A stretch of DNA of 11,058 bases, from assembly GCA_946410475.1 (NCBI GenBank), contig CAMKAM010000036.1, forward strand, positions 1 through 11,058, in the 5' to 3' direction. The notes beneath the pieces are model-generated. The model was not told where the DNA came from and searched no databases. It saw only the letters and a list, made by a program, of their open reading frames with translations. This document shows, one piece after another, positions 1 through 6,771 of this stretch; the first letter of the stretch is position 1, and each line of letters begins with the position of its first letter. The stretch is from an uncultured Bacillota bacterium. GTDB taxonomy: Bacteria > Bacillota > Clostridia > Peptostreptococcales > Anaerovoracaceae. The position numbers were made by a program, and so were the translations under genes.

Positions 1-1879
1 TCCTGAGATTTTTCAGCTTCAGGGCGGTCTTCTTCGCGCCTTTGACTGTCACCGCCCGCGCGTTCTTCATCTTGCTGTTTGCCGCGTACCTTATCCGGTA
101 TCCGCTTGCGCCCGCATCCTTCTTCCACTTCACTTTGATGTAAGTCTTCTTCTTGCCGATCTTGAAGGACACTTTCTTCATGTATCTGTTTGCCGCCTTC
201 GACCATGCGGACTTCCCGCCACCGTTCACCGCGCGGACCCTGAACCGGTATTTCCCGCGCACGTACAGTGCCTTGACCGTGTATGACGTCCCGGCCGTTT
301 TCGCTGTGGTCCATTTGGATGCGCCTGCTTTCCTGTAAGCGACCTCGTAGCCGGTAGCACCCTTTACCTTATTCCACGAAAGCTTCACCGTCATATTATT
401 GAGATTCGCCGCCGCTTTTAAGGACGGTCTGCCCGGAACAGCCGGTTTCACCGGATCGGGTTTTTCGGGTATCTCGTACGACGGATCGCGGTACGGTATC
501 TCTGCCACAGTCAGATCATGCAGCCATGTATTCCCGCTCGTTCTCTTTATATCCAGCGTGTTGATGACCGTATTCCTGATCCTTTTGACCTCGCCGCCTG
601 TGACGACTTTGCTTACAGAGCTGATGACATAAAGCTTGTCGCCTTCACAGCCCAGATAAATCATCTCATGTCCCGGCATTATCAGGACTGACCCTACCGG
701 GAGTTTTTTGATCAGCTCTGTCCTTTCCTTATCGCCAAGTCCGTTCAGATCGAACTTCTTCACGGGCTGGTTCCCCTGCCAGGTCGTGTTCCTTGCAAGC
801 TCCAGTCCGAAGCATTTGTACACGTCCCGGACATATCCGGAGCAGTCCTCCGATCCGAGCATGCCTCCCCAGCCATAGCAGTTGCCGAGCCAGTTCATGG
901 TGACCATGGCCACGTTCGCATGAGTCAGAGGCAGGAAGCCTTCGCTTACTTTCAGATGCTCTGACACGAGAGCCAGCTTTTTATCATACTTTCCGTTTGA
1001 GTCTCTTATCGGCAGCCATACGACGTGGTTGTTGTGGGCGGATCGGTTGGTGATGAGGCCCGTCCACTCCGACTCTTTGGCAAGCTTCAGGCATGTGCCC
1101 ATCGAAAGCTTGACGTTCGCCGTCTCGGGAGCGGAATTGGAATCTTCAGTGAACACTTTATCGTCATAGACTACGAGAGTTTCATCGCTGCCGAACTTCC
1201 ACGCACCGAGCCATTCATCTTTGTCCCGGCAGACAGCGATATCCTCAGCCGGGATCCAGCCCGACGTGCATGTCGTGACAGCAGAATAGAACTTGTGATC
1301 CTTTGATCTCGCTTTGATTATTACAGGTTCTCCGACGCGTACCGGTGACTGGTACTGATAGTCGAAATCCGGATCGTCCCTGTCGTCAAGGACCCTTTCT
1401 GTCGATGGGAAGCACAGCACGTTCGTGCGTTTCGTACAGATCGCGTACTGCACCGGCTGCACGCCTGTCGCTTCTTCATCTATGCAGTTATCGATCATTG
1501 CATCGAACATGCCGGCCCGGGCATCGTCGAAGGTGGCGTATCCATTGCCGTATCCATCGTACTTCGCGCCGTAGACGTTATAAAAATACTCGGCATCTGC
1601 CAGCGCGCTGTTATAGAGACTCTGAGCAGCCGCAGCCGCATCGAACTCCTTCTGCGGAAAAGTCGAAAGATCCCCTACGTTCGTTCCGGATGCATCCTCT
1701 ATGGACTTGTTGATCGCCTTTATATCATCCATCGTGACGAGCGTCTTTTCAGGATCGTCCATCTTGTCCGACCAGTACGATGCCGCTGACATCTCGCTCG
1801 TGACATCAGGAAGATAGATCACCTTAGCAAGCGACTGCTGAGGCATCAAAGTGATGACAAGCGCGAGCGCTATCAGCAT
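1..1879 (-). CDS. Secreted NlpC/P60 cell-wall peptidase with SH3 and fibronectin III domains (3' end outside window, start probably frameshifted)
   Basis: Read on the minus strand, this frame is open from the ATG at 1877-1879 to the window edge (626 codons, C-terminus missing). Residues 1-18 are a hydrophobic export signal ending in SLA before KVIYLP. Residues about 20-160 resemble the N-terminal stabilising domain of multi-domain NlpC/P60 proteins, and about 160-310 two bacterial SH3-like domains (including GWIPAEDI). The peptidase domain follows, with nucleophile Cys346 in EDCSGYV and His404 in PGHEMIYLG. After a proline-rich linker near residue 470 come one fibronectin III domain (about 478-565) and the start of a second. 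The family cleaves peptidoglycan stem peptides outside the membrane. The ATG used has no Shine-Dalgarno site and the signal lacks a basic n-region. A better start, 1911-1913, overlaps the stop of the upstream ATPase gene (ATGA) but is one base out of frame at an A7 tract. Family assignment is strong; the start is uncertain. Confidence 0.85.
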   Translation of the reverse strand, partial: MLIALALVITLMPQQSLAKVIYLPDVTSEMSAASYWSDKMDDPEKTLVTMDDIKAINKSIEDASGTNVGDLSTFPQKEFDAAAAAQSLYNSALADAEYFYNVYGAKYDGYGNGYATFDDARAGMFDAMIDNCIDEEATGVQPVQYAICTKRTNVLCFPSTERVLDDRDDPDFDYQYQSPVRVGEPVIIKARSKDHKFYSAVTTCTSGWIPAEDIAVCRDKDEWLGAWKFGSDETLVVYDDKVFTEDSNSAPETANVKLSMGTCLKLAKESEWTGLITNRSAHNNHVVWLPIRDSNGKYDKKLALVSEHLKVSEGFLPLTHANVAMVTMNWLGNCYGWGGMLGSEDCSGYVRDVYKCFGLELARNTTWQGNQPVKKFDLNGLGDKERTELIKKLPVGSVLIMPGHEMIYLGCEGDKLYVISSVSKVVTGGEVKRIRNTVINTLDIKRTSGNTWLHDLTVAEIPYRDPSYEIPEKPDPVKPAVPGRPSLKAAANLNNMTVKLSWNKVKGATGYEVAYRKAGASKWTTAKTAGTSYTVKALYVRGKYRFRVRAVNGGGKSAWSKAANRYMKKVSFKIGKKKTYIKVKWKKDAGASGYRIRYAANSKMKNARAVTVKGAKKTALKLKNLR

Positions 1880-1889
1880 CGCTATCGAC

Positions 1890-1913
1890 TTTTTTTACGC
1901 GTCCAAAGATCAT
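1890..1913 (-). other. Probable frameshift site: A7 tract between the natural start and the signal peptide
   Basis: The ATG at 1911-1913 overlaps the TGA of the ATPase gene and reads MIFGRVKK before entering VDSDADS and stopping after 29 codons. On the minus strand the tract at 1890-1896 is seven A residues. With six, MIFGRVKK would run directly into SIAMLIALALV, giving a textbook signal peptide with a basic n-region. The downstream frame has its own TAA at 1895-1897, so it cannot extend upstream unaided. The join therefore needs loss of one A, in DNA or RNA, or a +1 ribosomal shift. Confidence 0.7.
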
Positions 1914-3559
1914 ATCTTCTTTCTTCTTCCTTCGTTTTTCCTCTCAAGCACATATTCGAACCATGCAGCGAACTCCGCGCCGAGACGTTCGACCAGTTCG
2001 CGTGCCTCTTTCGGCTTGGCTTCCGCAGCGTAGAGGCACTGCTGCGCGATCTGATATTTTCTCGCTACCGTCAGATGAGTAAGCTCCTCATCCGTGTACT
2101 TCGCGAGGTCTGCCATCTCTTCCTGAGCGCGGAAGAAGCGGATGAACGCCTGCGCCGTCTCACGGCCTACGATCGGCTCGAGCAGAGCAAAGTCGTTGCC
2201 CGAACTGTCGAGTATGCGCGATGCCATCTCCCATCTTCTCGGATCGGCGTAGCCTTCGGTGCCCGTGAACGTCGTCCTGAGATAGAGGTCGTTGTTCGCG
2301 AGGAACTCCATGACATACGGGTTGATCCTCCTGCTTACTGCCCACGGCATCCAGTTCTCGACCGTAGTCTTGATGTATATGTGCGCGAACCTGCCGAACA
2401 GCGGCTCAGCGAGGTCGTGCGCTACGCTGGACTCAGCTCTGTCGTTTCCTGCAGCGACTATGCGCGCGTTCGGAGGAAGCGGCCAGCGGTTGTTGACGAA
2501 GCGTTCGAGCACTATCTTGAAGATGACTGACTGAGTCTGCTTCGTGGCGTTCGTCAGCTCGTCGAAGAACAGGATGTGCAGCTCTCCGTCTTCGCAGAGA
2601 CGCTCCAGTTTCACCAGCCATACCGGCTTGATGTCTATGATCTCGTCGTTGGTTTCGTTGTATATCGCTCTTCCGTTGATCGTCTCCGGCGTCTCGTTGA
2701 CGAGCTCGATGTCCAGAACGTCCGGGTCGATCTCCTTGACACGGTCGCTCTTTCCGTCGCCGGCGAGACCGTGGATGAATACCGGGATGTCGGCCTTGAC
2801 GAAGGCGCTGATCATCTCGAGCTCATCGTGCTCAGCTATATGATATGAAGTCCCTGCCTGTCCGAGCGACAGTTCGGAATCGTCCTCAGCAAGAAGCTCC
2901 TTCAGGAAGGACTCTTTGAGGTAAGCGTTCGCTTCTTCCCTTGAAAGGCCGGCGAACATCGCCTTGCCGCTGACGAGGAGTTTGTTCGCTTCATCGTAGT
3001 ACCAGCGCATCGGCCTGATCTCGAGGAAGACCTCATCGCCGACGCTCATCGCGCTACCGTCAGAGAGCTGGACGTAGCCTGTCACAGCGTCTTCCGTAAC
3101 GGGGACCCTGACGATCTGCTTGGCGCCGAGCCGGTAAACTTCTCTCTTCTCTCCCGCGATCGTGTAGCTCGCTCCCGTCTTCTTCAGCGTTCCCTCTTTG
3201 TACTGCTTTTCAGCCATGTCGCGCATCGACGACTCGAGGATGACCGACGGATACGATCCGAGCTCGCCCGTCACGATGTCGCTCGCCTCTCTGATGTTAG
3301 TAAGCAGCTTCTCATCGCCCGGCTCAAGAAGTATAGCCGGTCTTACAGCGCAGACGTCGCACTTCTGGTCGCGGCCGAGCCTGTCGGCGCAGTCCTCTCC
3401 AGAAAGGTAGTAGTTGACGTTGTCGTCGCTGAGCGTGAAGCCGTCGTCCGGCGCCGTCAGAAGGACGAGATCGCTTGCCTGCGCCGTCGGTCCTATCATG
3501 CGGAACAGCGGAAGCGGATTCTCGAACAGCTGCTTATGTGATAAGAAAATCGATTTCAT
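1910..3559 (-). CDS. MoxR-like AAA+ ATPase with a novel N-terminal region
   Basis: 549 residues. The C-terminal half is an AAA+ module: Walker A GLAGDGKS at 264-271, Walker B HILFFDE at 328-334, sensor 1 Asn372 in AAGND, a likely arginine finger Arg390 in LFGRF, and sensor 2 Arg441/Arg442 in DPRRWE. MoxR-type ATPases pair with VWA proteins and remodel or insert metals and cofactors into client proteins in the cytosol (for example RavA-ViaA, NorQ-NorD). The partner here is the VWA gene directly upstream, whose end overlaps this start by 26 bases. Residues 1-230 match no domain I recognise and carry Cys57, Cys67 and Cys70, spaced C-x9-C-x2-C. The ATG start has a GAGGA site 11 bases upstream. 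The stop overlaps the ATG at 1911-1913. The client is not shown by the sequence; the co-transcribed wall peptidase is one candidate. Confidence 0.85.
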   Translation of the reverse strand: MKSIFLSHKQLFENPLPLFRMIGPTAQASDLVLLTAPDDGFTLSDDNVNYYLSGEDCADRLGRDQKCDVCAVRPAILLEPGDEKLLTNIREASDIVTGELGSYPSVILESSMRDMAEKQYKEGTLKKTGASYTIAGEKREVYRLGAKQIVRVPVTEDAVTGYVQLSDGSAMSVGDEVFLEIRPMRWYYDEANKLLVSGKAMFAGLSREEANAYLKESFLKELLAEDDSELSLGQAGTSYHIAEHDELEMISAFVKADIPVFIHGLAGDGKSDRVKEIDPDVLDIELVNETPETINGRAIYNETNDEIIDIKPVWLVKLERLCEDGELHILFFDELTNATKQTQSVIFKIVLERFVNNRWPLPPNARIVAAGNDRAESSVAHDLAEPLFGRFAHIYIKTTVENWMPWAVSRRINPYVMEFLANNDLYLRTTFTGTEGYADPRRWEMASRILDSSGNDFALLEPIVGRETAQAFIRFFRAQEEMADLAKYTDEELTHLTVARKYQIAQQCLYAAEAKPKEARELVERLGAEFAAWFEYVLERKNEGRRKKI

Positions 3560-4631
3560 GTTCTTCCAACTCCTCAGGTTTCTTTACATATATAACTTGT
3601 CCGCCGGGCGGATGCACCGGCATATCACTGTATACGAGCCAGATAGCGTCGCACCTCGTTCTGGGCATCTCCGCGTATCCGTCCGTGAATATGATCTTCG
3701 TTTCGGCGTCGCCTGTGAAGGCTCTGACAGCAGTCTCGAAATTCGTACCGCCTGCGCCGCGTATCTCGAGCGTGGAAATATCCTTTTCCGAGTGGATCTC
3801 CTGGAAGCCGTAAAACTCCGTGTCGAAGCATCCTACCCTGACGACGGCGTCCTCCCTCAGAAGGTCCTTGACTCCGCGAACGAACGCCCTCAGAAGGTCT
3901 TCGTCGATCGACGCGCTCGTATCGAGCAGGATCTCAGCGTGGGGCACAGGGTACGGTTTGAACTGCTCCAGGAGCATGCCGTTCCTGATCCTGTCAGCCG
4001 GGAACCAGTCGTAGTCCAGCTGGAGGCTCGGCTCGATGAGATCCGAAAGACCGGCTACCGCCTGAGCGAGGCCCGGGTCCTCGATGTCTCTTTCCTGAGC
4101 GCCCTGCAGATTACCTGCCTGCTTGCTCGAGTCGTCCTTTTCGGGCATGAACGGGCGGTCCGATTCTTCGGGCTGCTCTTCCTCTTCCCATTCGGGCTTT
4201 TCCTCTTCAGCCTTGTCCTTGAGGATCTGGTACATCTCCTCAGCGCTCGCGCCCTTTGCGCCCTCAAGACGCATGACATTTGCCGGCGGCTCGAAACCGT
4301 CGGCTATGAGAAGCTCGTTGACGACAGCTATGCACGCCGCTTCCCAAAGCTCGGGGTCGCGGTGCTTTCCGCGCGCCTGGTGGGAGAGCTGTATGTGCAT
4401 AAGCTGCTGGGCAATGAAAAACTCCTGAACAGCTGACGGGTACTGCCTCATTCTGCGACGGTTGTAGTATACGATGTTGTCGCTGCATCCTGCCGGATTC
4501 ACCTCGGGGATGTTCTTGAATTCAACGAGGCTCATAAGCTCGCGCCACTCGGGATATTTCTCAAGTATATTCGTTTGTGTCTCTTTCAGGTCAAATTTTA
4601 TTTCCACCGCTTCATTATACTTGAAGAGCAC
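3534..4631 (-). CDS. DUF2201-type VWA protein with degenerate metallopeptidase domain
   Basis: 365 residues from a GTG start. Residues about 20-120 match the metallopeptidase-like N-terminal domain of the DUF2201 family, but the HExxH position reads QQLMH (75-79), so the first zinc ligand and catalytic Glu are absent. An acidic, low-complexity linker spans about 128-180. The C-terminal VWA domain keeps a full MIDAS metal site: Asp237, Ser239 and Ser241 in DTSAS, Thr296 in GGTNF and Asp317 in FTDG. Such proteins work with MoxR-type AAA+ ATPases as adaptors that bind a client through a divalent metal, and the next gene is exactly such an ATPase. The start is uncertain. The GTG at 4629-4631 lacks a Shine-Dalgarno site, and a second in-frame GTG (4605-4607) lies six bases after a TATAAT box. 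No signal peptide is present, so the protein is cytosolic. Confidence 0.85.
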   Translation of the reverse strand: MLFKYNEAVEIKFDLKETQTNILEKYPEWRELMSLVEFKNIPEVNPAGCSDNIVYYNRRRMRQYPSAVQEFFIAQQLMHIQLSHQARGKHRDPELWEAACIAVVNELLIADGFEPPANVMRLEGAKGASAEEMYQILKDKAEEEKPEWEEEEQPEESDRPFMPEKDDSSKQAGNLQGAQERDIEDPGLAQAVAGLSDLIEPSLQLDYDWFPADRIRNGMLLEQFKPYPVPHAEILLDTSASIDEDLLRAFVRGVKDLLREDAVVRVGCFDTEFYGFQEIHSEKDISTLEIRGAGGTNFETAVRAFTGDAETKIIFTDGYAEMPRTRCDAIWLVYSDMPVHPPGGQVIYVKKPEELEEHEIDFLIT

Positions 4632-4642
4632 TGATGATTAAA
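4605..4642 (-). promoter_or_regulatory. Possible promoter with leaderless GTG start for the VWA-ATPase-peptidase operon
   Basis: On the minus strand a perfect TATAAT (4614-4619) is preceded, with a 17-base spacer, by TTTAAT (4637-4642), a weak -35. It is followed by six bases and an in-frame GTG (4605-4607), the geometry expected if transcription begins at the start codon. The same bases are codons 5-7 of the longer reading from 4631, so this may be chance. Confidence 0.35.
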
Positions 4643-4678
4643 GGGCTTTTTCTCTCAATATCCGCCTTTTCAGCCACA

Positions 4679-4696
4679 GGGAGACATATGTCTCCC
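4679..4696. repeat. 18-bp perfect palindrome, candidate operator
   Basis: GGGAGACATATGTCTCCC is fully self-complementary (nine base pairs per arm, no spacer). It lies between the terminator of the cotransporter gene and the first gene of the VWA-ATPase-peptidase operon, about 48-66 bases upstream of that gene's GTG. There is no loop and no T-run on the transcribed side, so it fits a binding site for a dimeric regulator better than a terminator. The protein that would bind it is unknown. Confidence 0.5.
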
Positions 4697-4739
4697 CTTG
4701 CAGGAAAAAGAGCATTTCTCAGGATCTCTCTTTTGAGAG

Positions 4740-4773
4740 AAAAAAGAACTGCTCACCTTCGAGATGAGCAGTT
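4740..4773 (-). terminator. Rho-independent terminator of the Na/Pi cotransporter gene
   Basis: On the minus strand a 9-bp stem AACTGCTCA / TGAGCAGTT with a 9-base loop is followed by one C and six T residues. It starts 28 bases after the cotransporter stop codon and separates that gene from the VWA operon. Confidence 0.85.
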
Positions 4774-4801
4774 ACTTTCTCTTTATATTTCCTTTTTCCG
4801 C

Positions 4802-6439
4802 TTACTGCGCCTTGGGCTTCGGCCCCTTCATCGCGTAAGCGATGTTGACAGCGTTGTCCGCGCACCTCTCGAGGTCTGTGACGATATCCGTGAACACGAC
4901 GCCGGCTCTCGGATCGCAGTGCTCCGCCAAGAACCTTTCGATGTGGTCGTTGACGAGCGTCGTCTCATCCTCATCCACGACATCTTCAAGCGCCTCTAGT
5001 TCTTCAAGTCTTGCAAAATCGTTCTTCTCGAATATATCCAGTGCAAGGTCGACTTCTCTGAGTGTATCGTCCGACATCCTCCTGAGTTCTTTGATCGCCG
5101 TATCCGACATCTCCGCCCTCTTGTTGCGCAGTTCTTCAACATACTCTACTATATTCTCGGCATGGTCGGAAAGACGCTCAACGTCTCTGATCGAAACGCT
5201 CATCATCGATACCTGCGTCATCTGAGCCGAACTGAGATCCATGGCCTTCAGTTTGCCCAGCTCTGCAAGTATCGTGCTGTTCAGTATATCGACACTCTTC
5301 TCGCGTTTCCTGACAGACTCTGCCTTGTCAGGGCTGTAGTCGAAGAAGCAGTCTATCGCGCGCTTGAGGTTCTTCTCCGCTATCCTTCCCATCCTCGTGA
5401 TCTCGAGGTGAGCCTGATTGAGAGCCATCGCCGGTGGCATCTCCTGGATATTGACCATGTACTGCAGTTTTCTGTCTTCGAGCTGCTCACTCTCCTCCGG
5501 AAGGATCGGGATCAGTTTTTCTACGATCTTGATCATGAAACCCGTGAACGGAAGCATTATGATGACTGCGATGATGGCGAATATCGTATGCGTATTAGCT
5601 ATCTGCCTTCCTATATCGTCAGGCGACATAGCCTGTATCAGATCCAGGATCTGAGGCAGCACCGTTATGAGGATCAGCAGTATGACCGCCCTGAAGATAT
5701 TGAATATCAGGTTGAGCACGGCAGTCCTCTTGCCGTTCCTGTTTGTAGTAAGCGAAGCCAGAAGGTTCGGCGTTACAGAACCGATCGCGGCTCCGATGAC
5801 CAGATATACGGCCGCATTGTAGGATATCAATCCCTGTATCGCGAATGTCTGGAAGATTACTGTTGACGACGATGAACTCTGAAGCAGTGCCGTGAAAGCT
5901 ATACCGAAGAGTATCATCAGGAACGGATTCTCGATCGCCTGGAGCAGATTCGTGAAGTCCGGGCTCTTCGAAAGCGGCGCAATGGCCAGCTTCATATACG
6001 AAATGCCGACGAACAGCATACCGAATCCCAGTATGACTTCGCCGACATGTTTTACGATGCTCTTTTTTATAAACAAATACATGACCGCACCGATGAACAA
6101 TATGAACGGTGCGTAAGCCGCGATATTGAAAGCTGTGATCTGCGCTGTTACTGTGGTACCGATATTGGCACCCATGATGACAGCTATCGCCTGAGCGAGC
6201 GTCATCATCTCAGCGTTTACGAAACCAATGACCATAACGTCGGTCGCCGCCGAGCTCTGTATGAGAACGGTGGTTGCGATACCGACGAGAACTGCCGAAA
6301 CTTTGTTAGTAGTCGCTTTGCTCAGTATCACCTGAAGATTGTCTCCGCAGGCGTTCTTCAGTCCCGATGACATGATAGTCATTCCGAACAGGAAAAGACC
6401 CACGCCTCCAAGCAGCGAAAAGAATTCCAATATAGTCAA
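4802..6439 (-). CDS. Na+/phosphate cotransporter family protein with C-terminal PhoU-like domain
   Basis: 545 residues. The N-terminal ~310 are hydrophobic with two inverted Na/Pi repeats: the first has QSSAATDVMV (61-70) and GANIGTTVTA, the second QSSSSSTVI (187-195) and GAAIGSVTPNLLAS. Residues about 340-535 form a soluble helical PhoU-like domain. The family couples phosphate movement across the membrane to sodium, and some members export phosphate. The start is TTG at 6437-6439, set by a GGAGG eight bases upstream. The gene has its own promoter and terminator, so it is a single transcription unit. The second repeat departs from the usual GANIGTT, with Ala for Asn and SV for TT, which may alter transport. 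No Pho box is apparent, so phosphate control is not shown. Confidence 0.92.
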   Translation of the reverse strand: MTILEFFSLLGGVGLFLFGMTIMSSGLKNACGDNLQVILSKATTNKVSAVLVGIATTVLIQSSAATDVMVIGFVNAEMMTLAQAIAVIMGANIGTTVTAQITAFNIAAYAPFILFIGAVMYLFIKKSIVKHVGEVILGFGMLFVGISYMKLAIAPLSKSPDFTNLLQAIENPFLMILFGIAFTALLQSSSSSTVIFQTFAIQGLISYNAAVYLVIGAAIGSVTPNLLASLTTNRNGKRTAVLNLIFNIFRAVILLILITVLPQILDLIQAMSPDDIGRQIANTHTIFAIIAVIIMLPFTGFMIKIVEKLIPILPEESEQLEDRKLQYMVNIQEMPPAMALNQAHLEITRMGRIAEKNLKRAIDCFFDYSPDKAESVRKREKSVDILNSTILAELGKLKAMDLSSAQMTQVSMMSVSIRDVERLSDHAENIVEYVEELRNKRAEMSDTAIKELRRMSDDTLREVDLALDIFEKNDFARLEELEALEDVVDEDETTLVNDHIERFLAEHCDPRAGVVFTDIVTDLERCADNAVNIAYAMKGPKPKAQ

Positions 6440-6447
6440 ATCTATTT

Positions 6448-6452
6448 CCTCC
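6448..6452 (-). promoter_or_regulatory. Shine-Dalgarno site fixing the TTG start of the cotransporter
   Basis: GGAGG on the minus strand lies eight bases (AAATAGAT) before the TTG at 6437-6439. No ATG is placed better, so TTG is the start. Confidence 0.8.
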
Positions 6453-6496
6453 AGTAGTTAAACACTGTCTTATGTTCCCAAACCGCGTCCACTACT

Positions 6497-6525
6497 ATTT
6501 TACTTCAATTGCAGCAAGTTGTCAT
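6497..6525 (-). promoter_or_regulatory. Sigma-A type promoter of the cotransporter gene
   Basis: On the minus strand ATGACA (6520-6525, 5 of 6 to consensus) is separated by exactly 17 bases from TAAAAT (6497-6502, 5 of 6). Transcription would begin near 6490, leaving a leader of about 50 bases before the TTG start. The -35 overlaps the stop codon of the ArsC-like remnant. Confidence 0.65.
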
Positions 6526-6722
6526 CAAGAATCGATCAGTACTTCTTCCCACTCCTGCTGTTTGAATCCTGTAAGAACGAATCCGTCTCCTACGAGAAGC
6601 GGCCTTTTCACAAGCATACCGTCCGAAGCAAGCAGCGCAAACTGTTCATCTTCCGCCATTTCCGGCAGTTTTTTCGAAAGACCGAGCTCGCGGTGCAGAT
6701 AACTGTCTGCTTCAGAGATCGC
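6525..6722 (-). pseudogene. C-terminal remnant of an ArsC/Spx-like reductase
   Basis: The minus strand is open for 65 codons, from just after a TAA (6723-6725) to a TGA (6525-6527). It contains ELGLSKKLPEMAEDEQ, LLASDGMLVKRPLLVG and GFVLTGFKQQEW. These match the C-terminal half of the ArsC/Spx/YffB family of about 115-residue thioredoxin-fold proteins. The N-terminal half, which carries the active-site cysteine, is absent. Upstream DNA is the pfkA terminator, so it is not hidden in another frame nearby. There is no credible start codon with a ribosome site; an internal ATG would give only about 47 residues. The similarity is recognised by eye but is distinctive. It looks like the scar of a deletion that fused the pfkA end to the middle of this gene. 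Confidence 0.7.
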
Positions 6723-6726
6723 TTAC

Positions 6727-6753
6727 AAAAAGAGCCGTCATAACGACGGCTCT
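6727..6753 (-). terminator. Rho-independent terminator of pfkA
   Basis: The minus strand has the 9-bp stem AGAGCCGTC / GACGGCTCT with a 5-base loop, running into five T residues. It begins about 18 bases after the pfkA stop codon and closes the regulator-pfkA transcript. Confidence 0.9.
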
Positions 6754-6771
6754 TCTCTTCATTTCATCATG

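Noticed and set aside
3414..4436. Plus-strand open frame of 340 codons
   Set aside because: It lies wholly opposite the VWA gene and the start of the ATPase gene, which have clear motifs. Its protein shows no recognisable domain; it is a codon-bias shadow.
4725..4740. TCTCTC-TTTT-GAGAGA hairpin as a separate terminator
   Set aside because: Only a 6-bp AU/GC-mixed stem, and on the transcribed strand the T-run precedes rather than follows it.
5162..5866. Plus-strand open frame of 234 codons
   Set aside because: Antisense to the Na/Pi cotransporter; the product is rich in Arg, Tyr and His as expected of a shadow frame.
6472..6743. Two small plus-strand frames in the pfkA-cotransporter gap
   Set aside because: Both are antisense to the ArsC/Spx-like remnant and have no ribosome site or domain.
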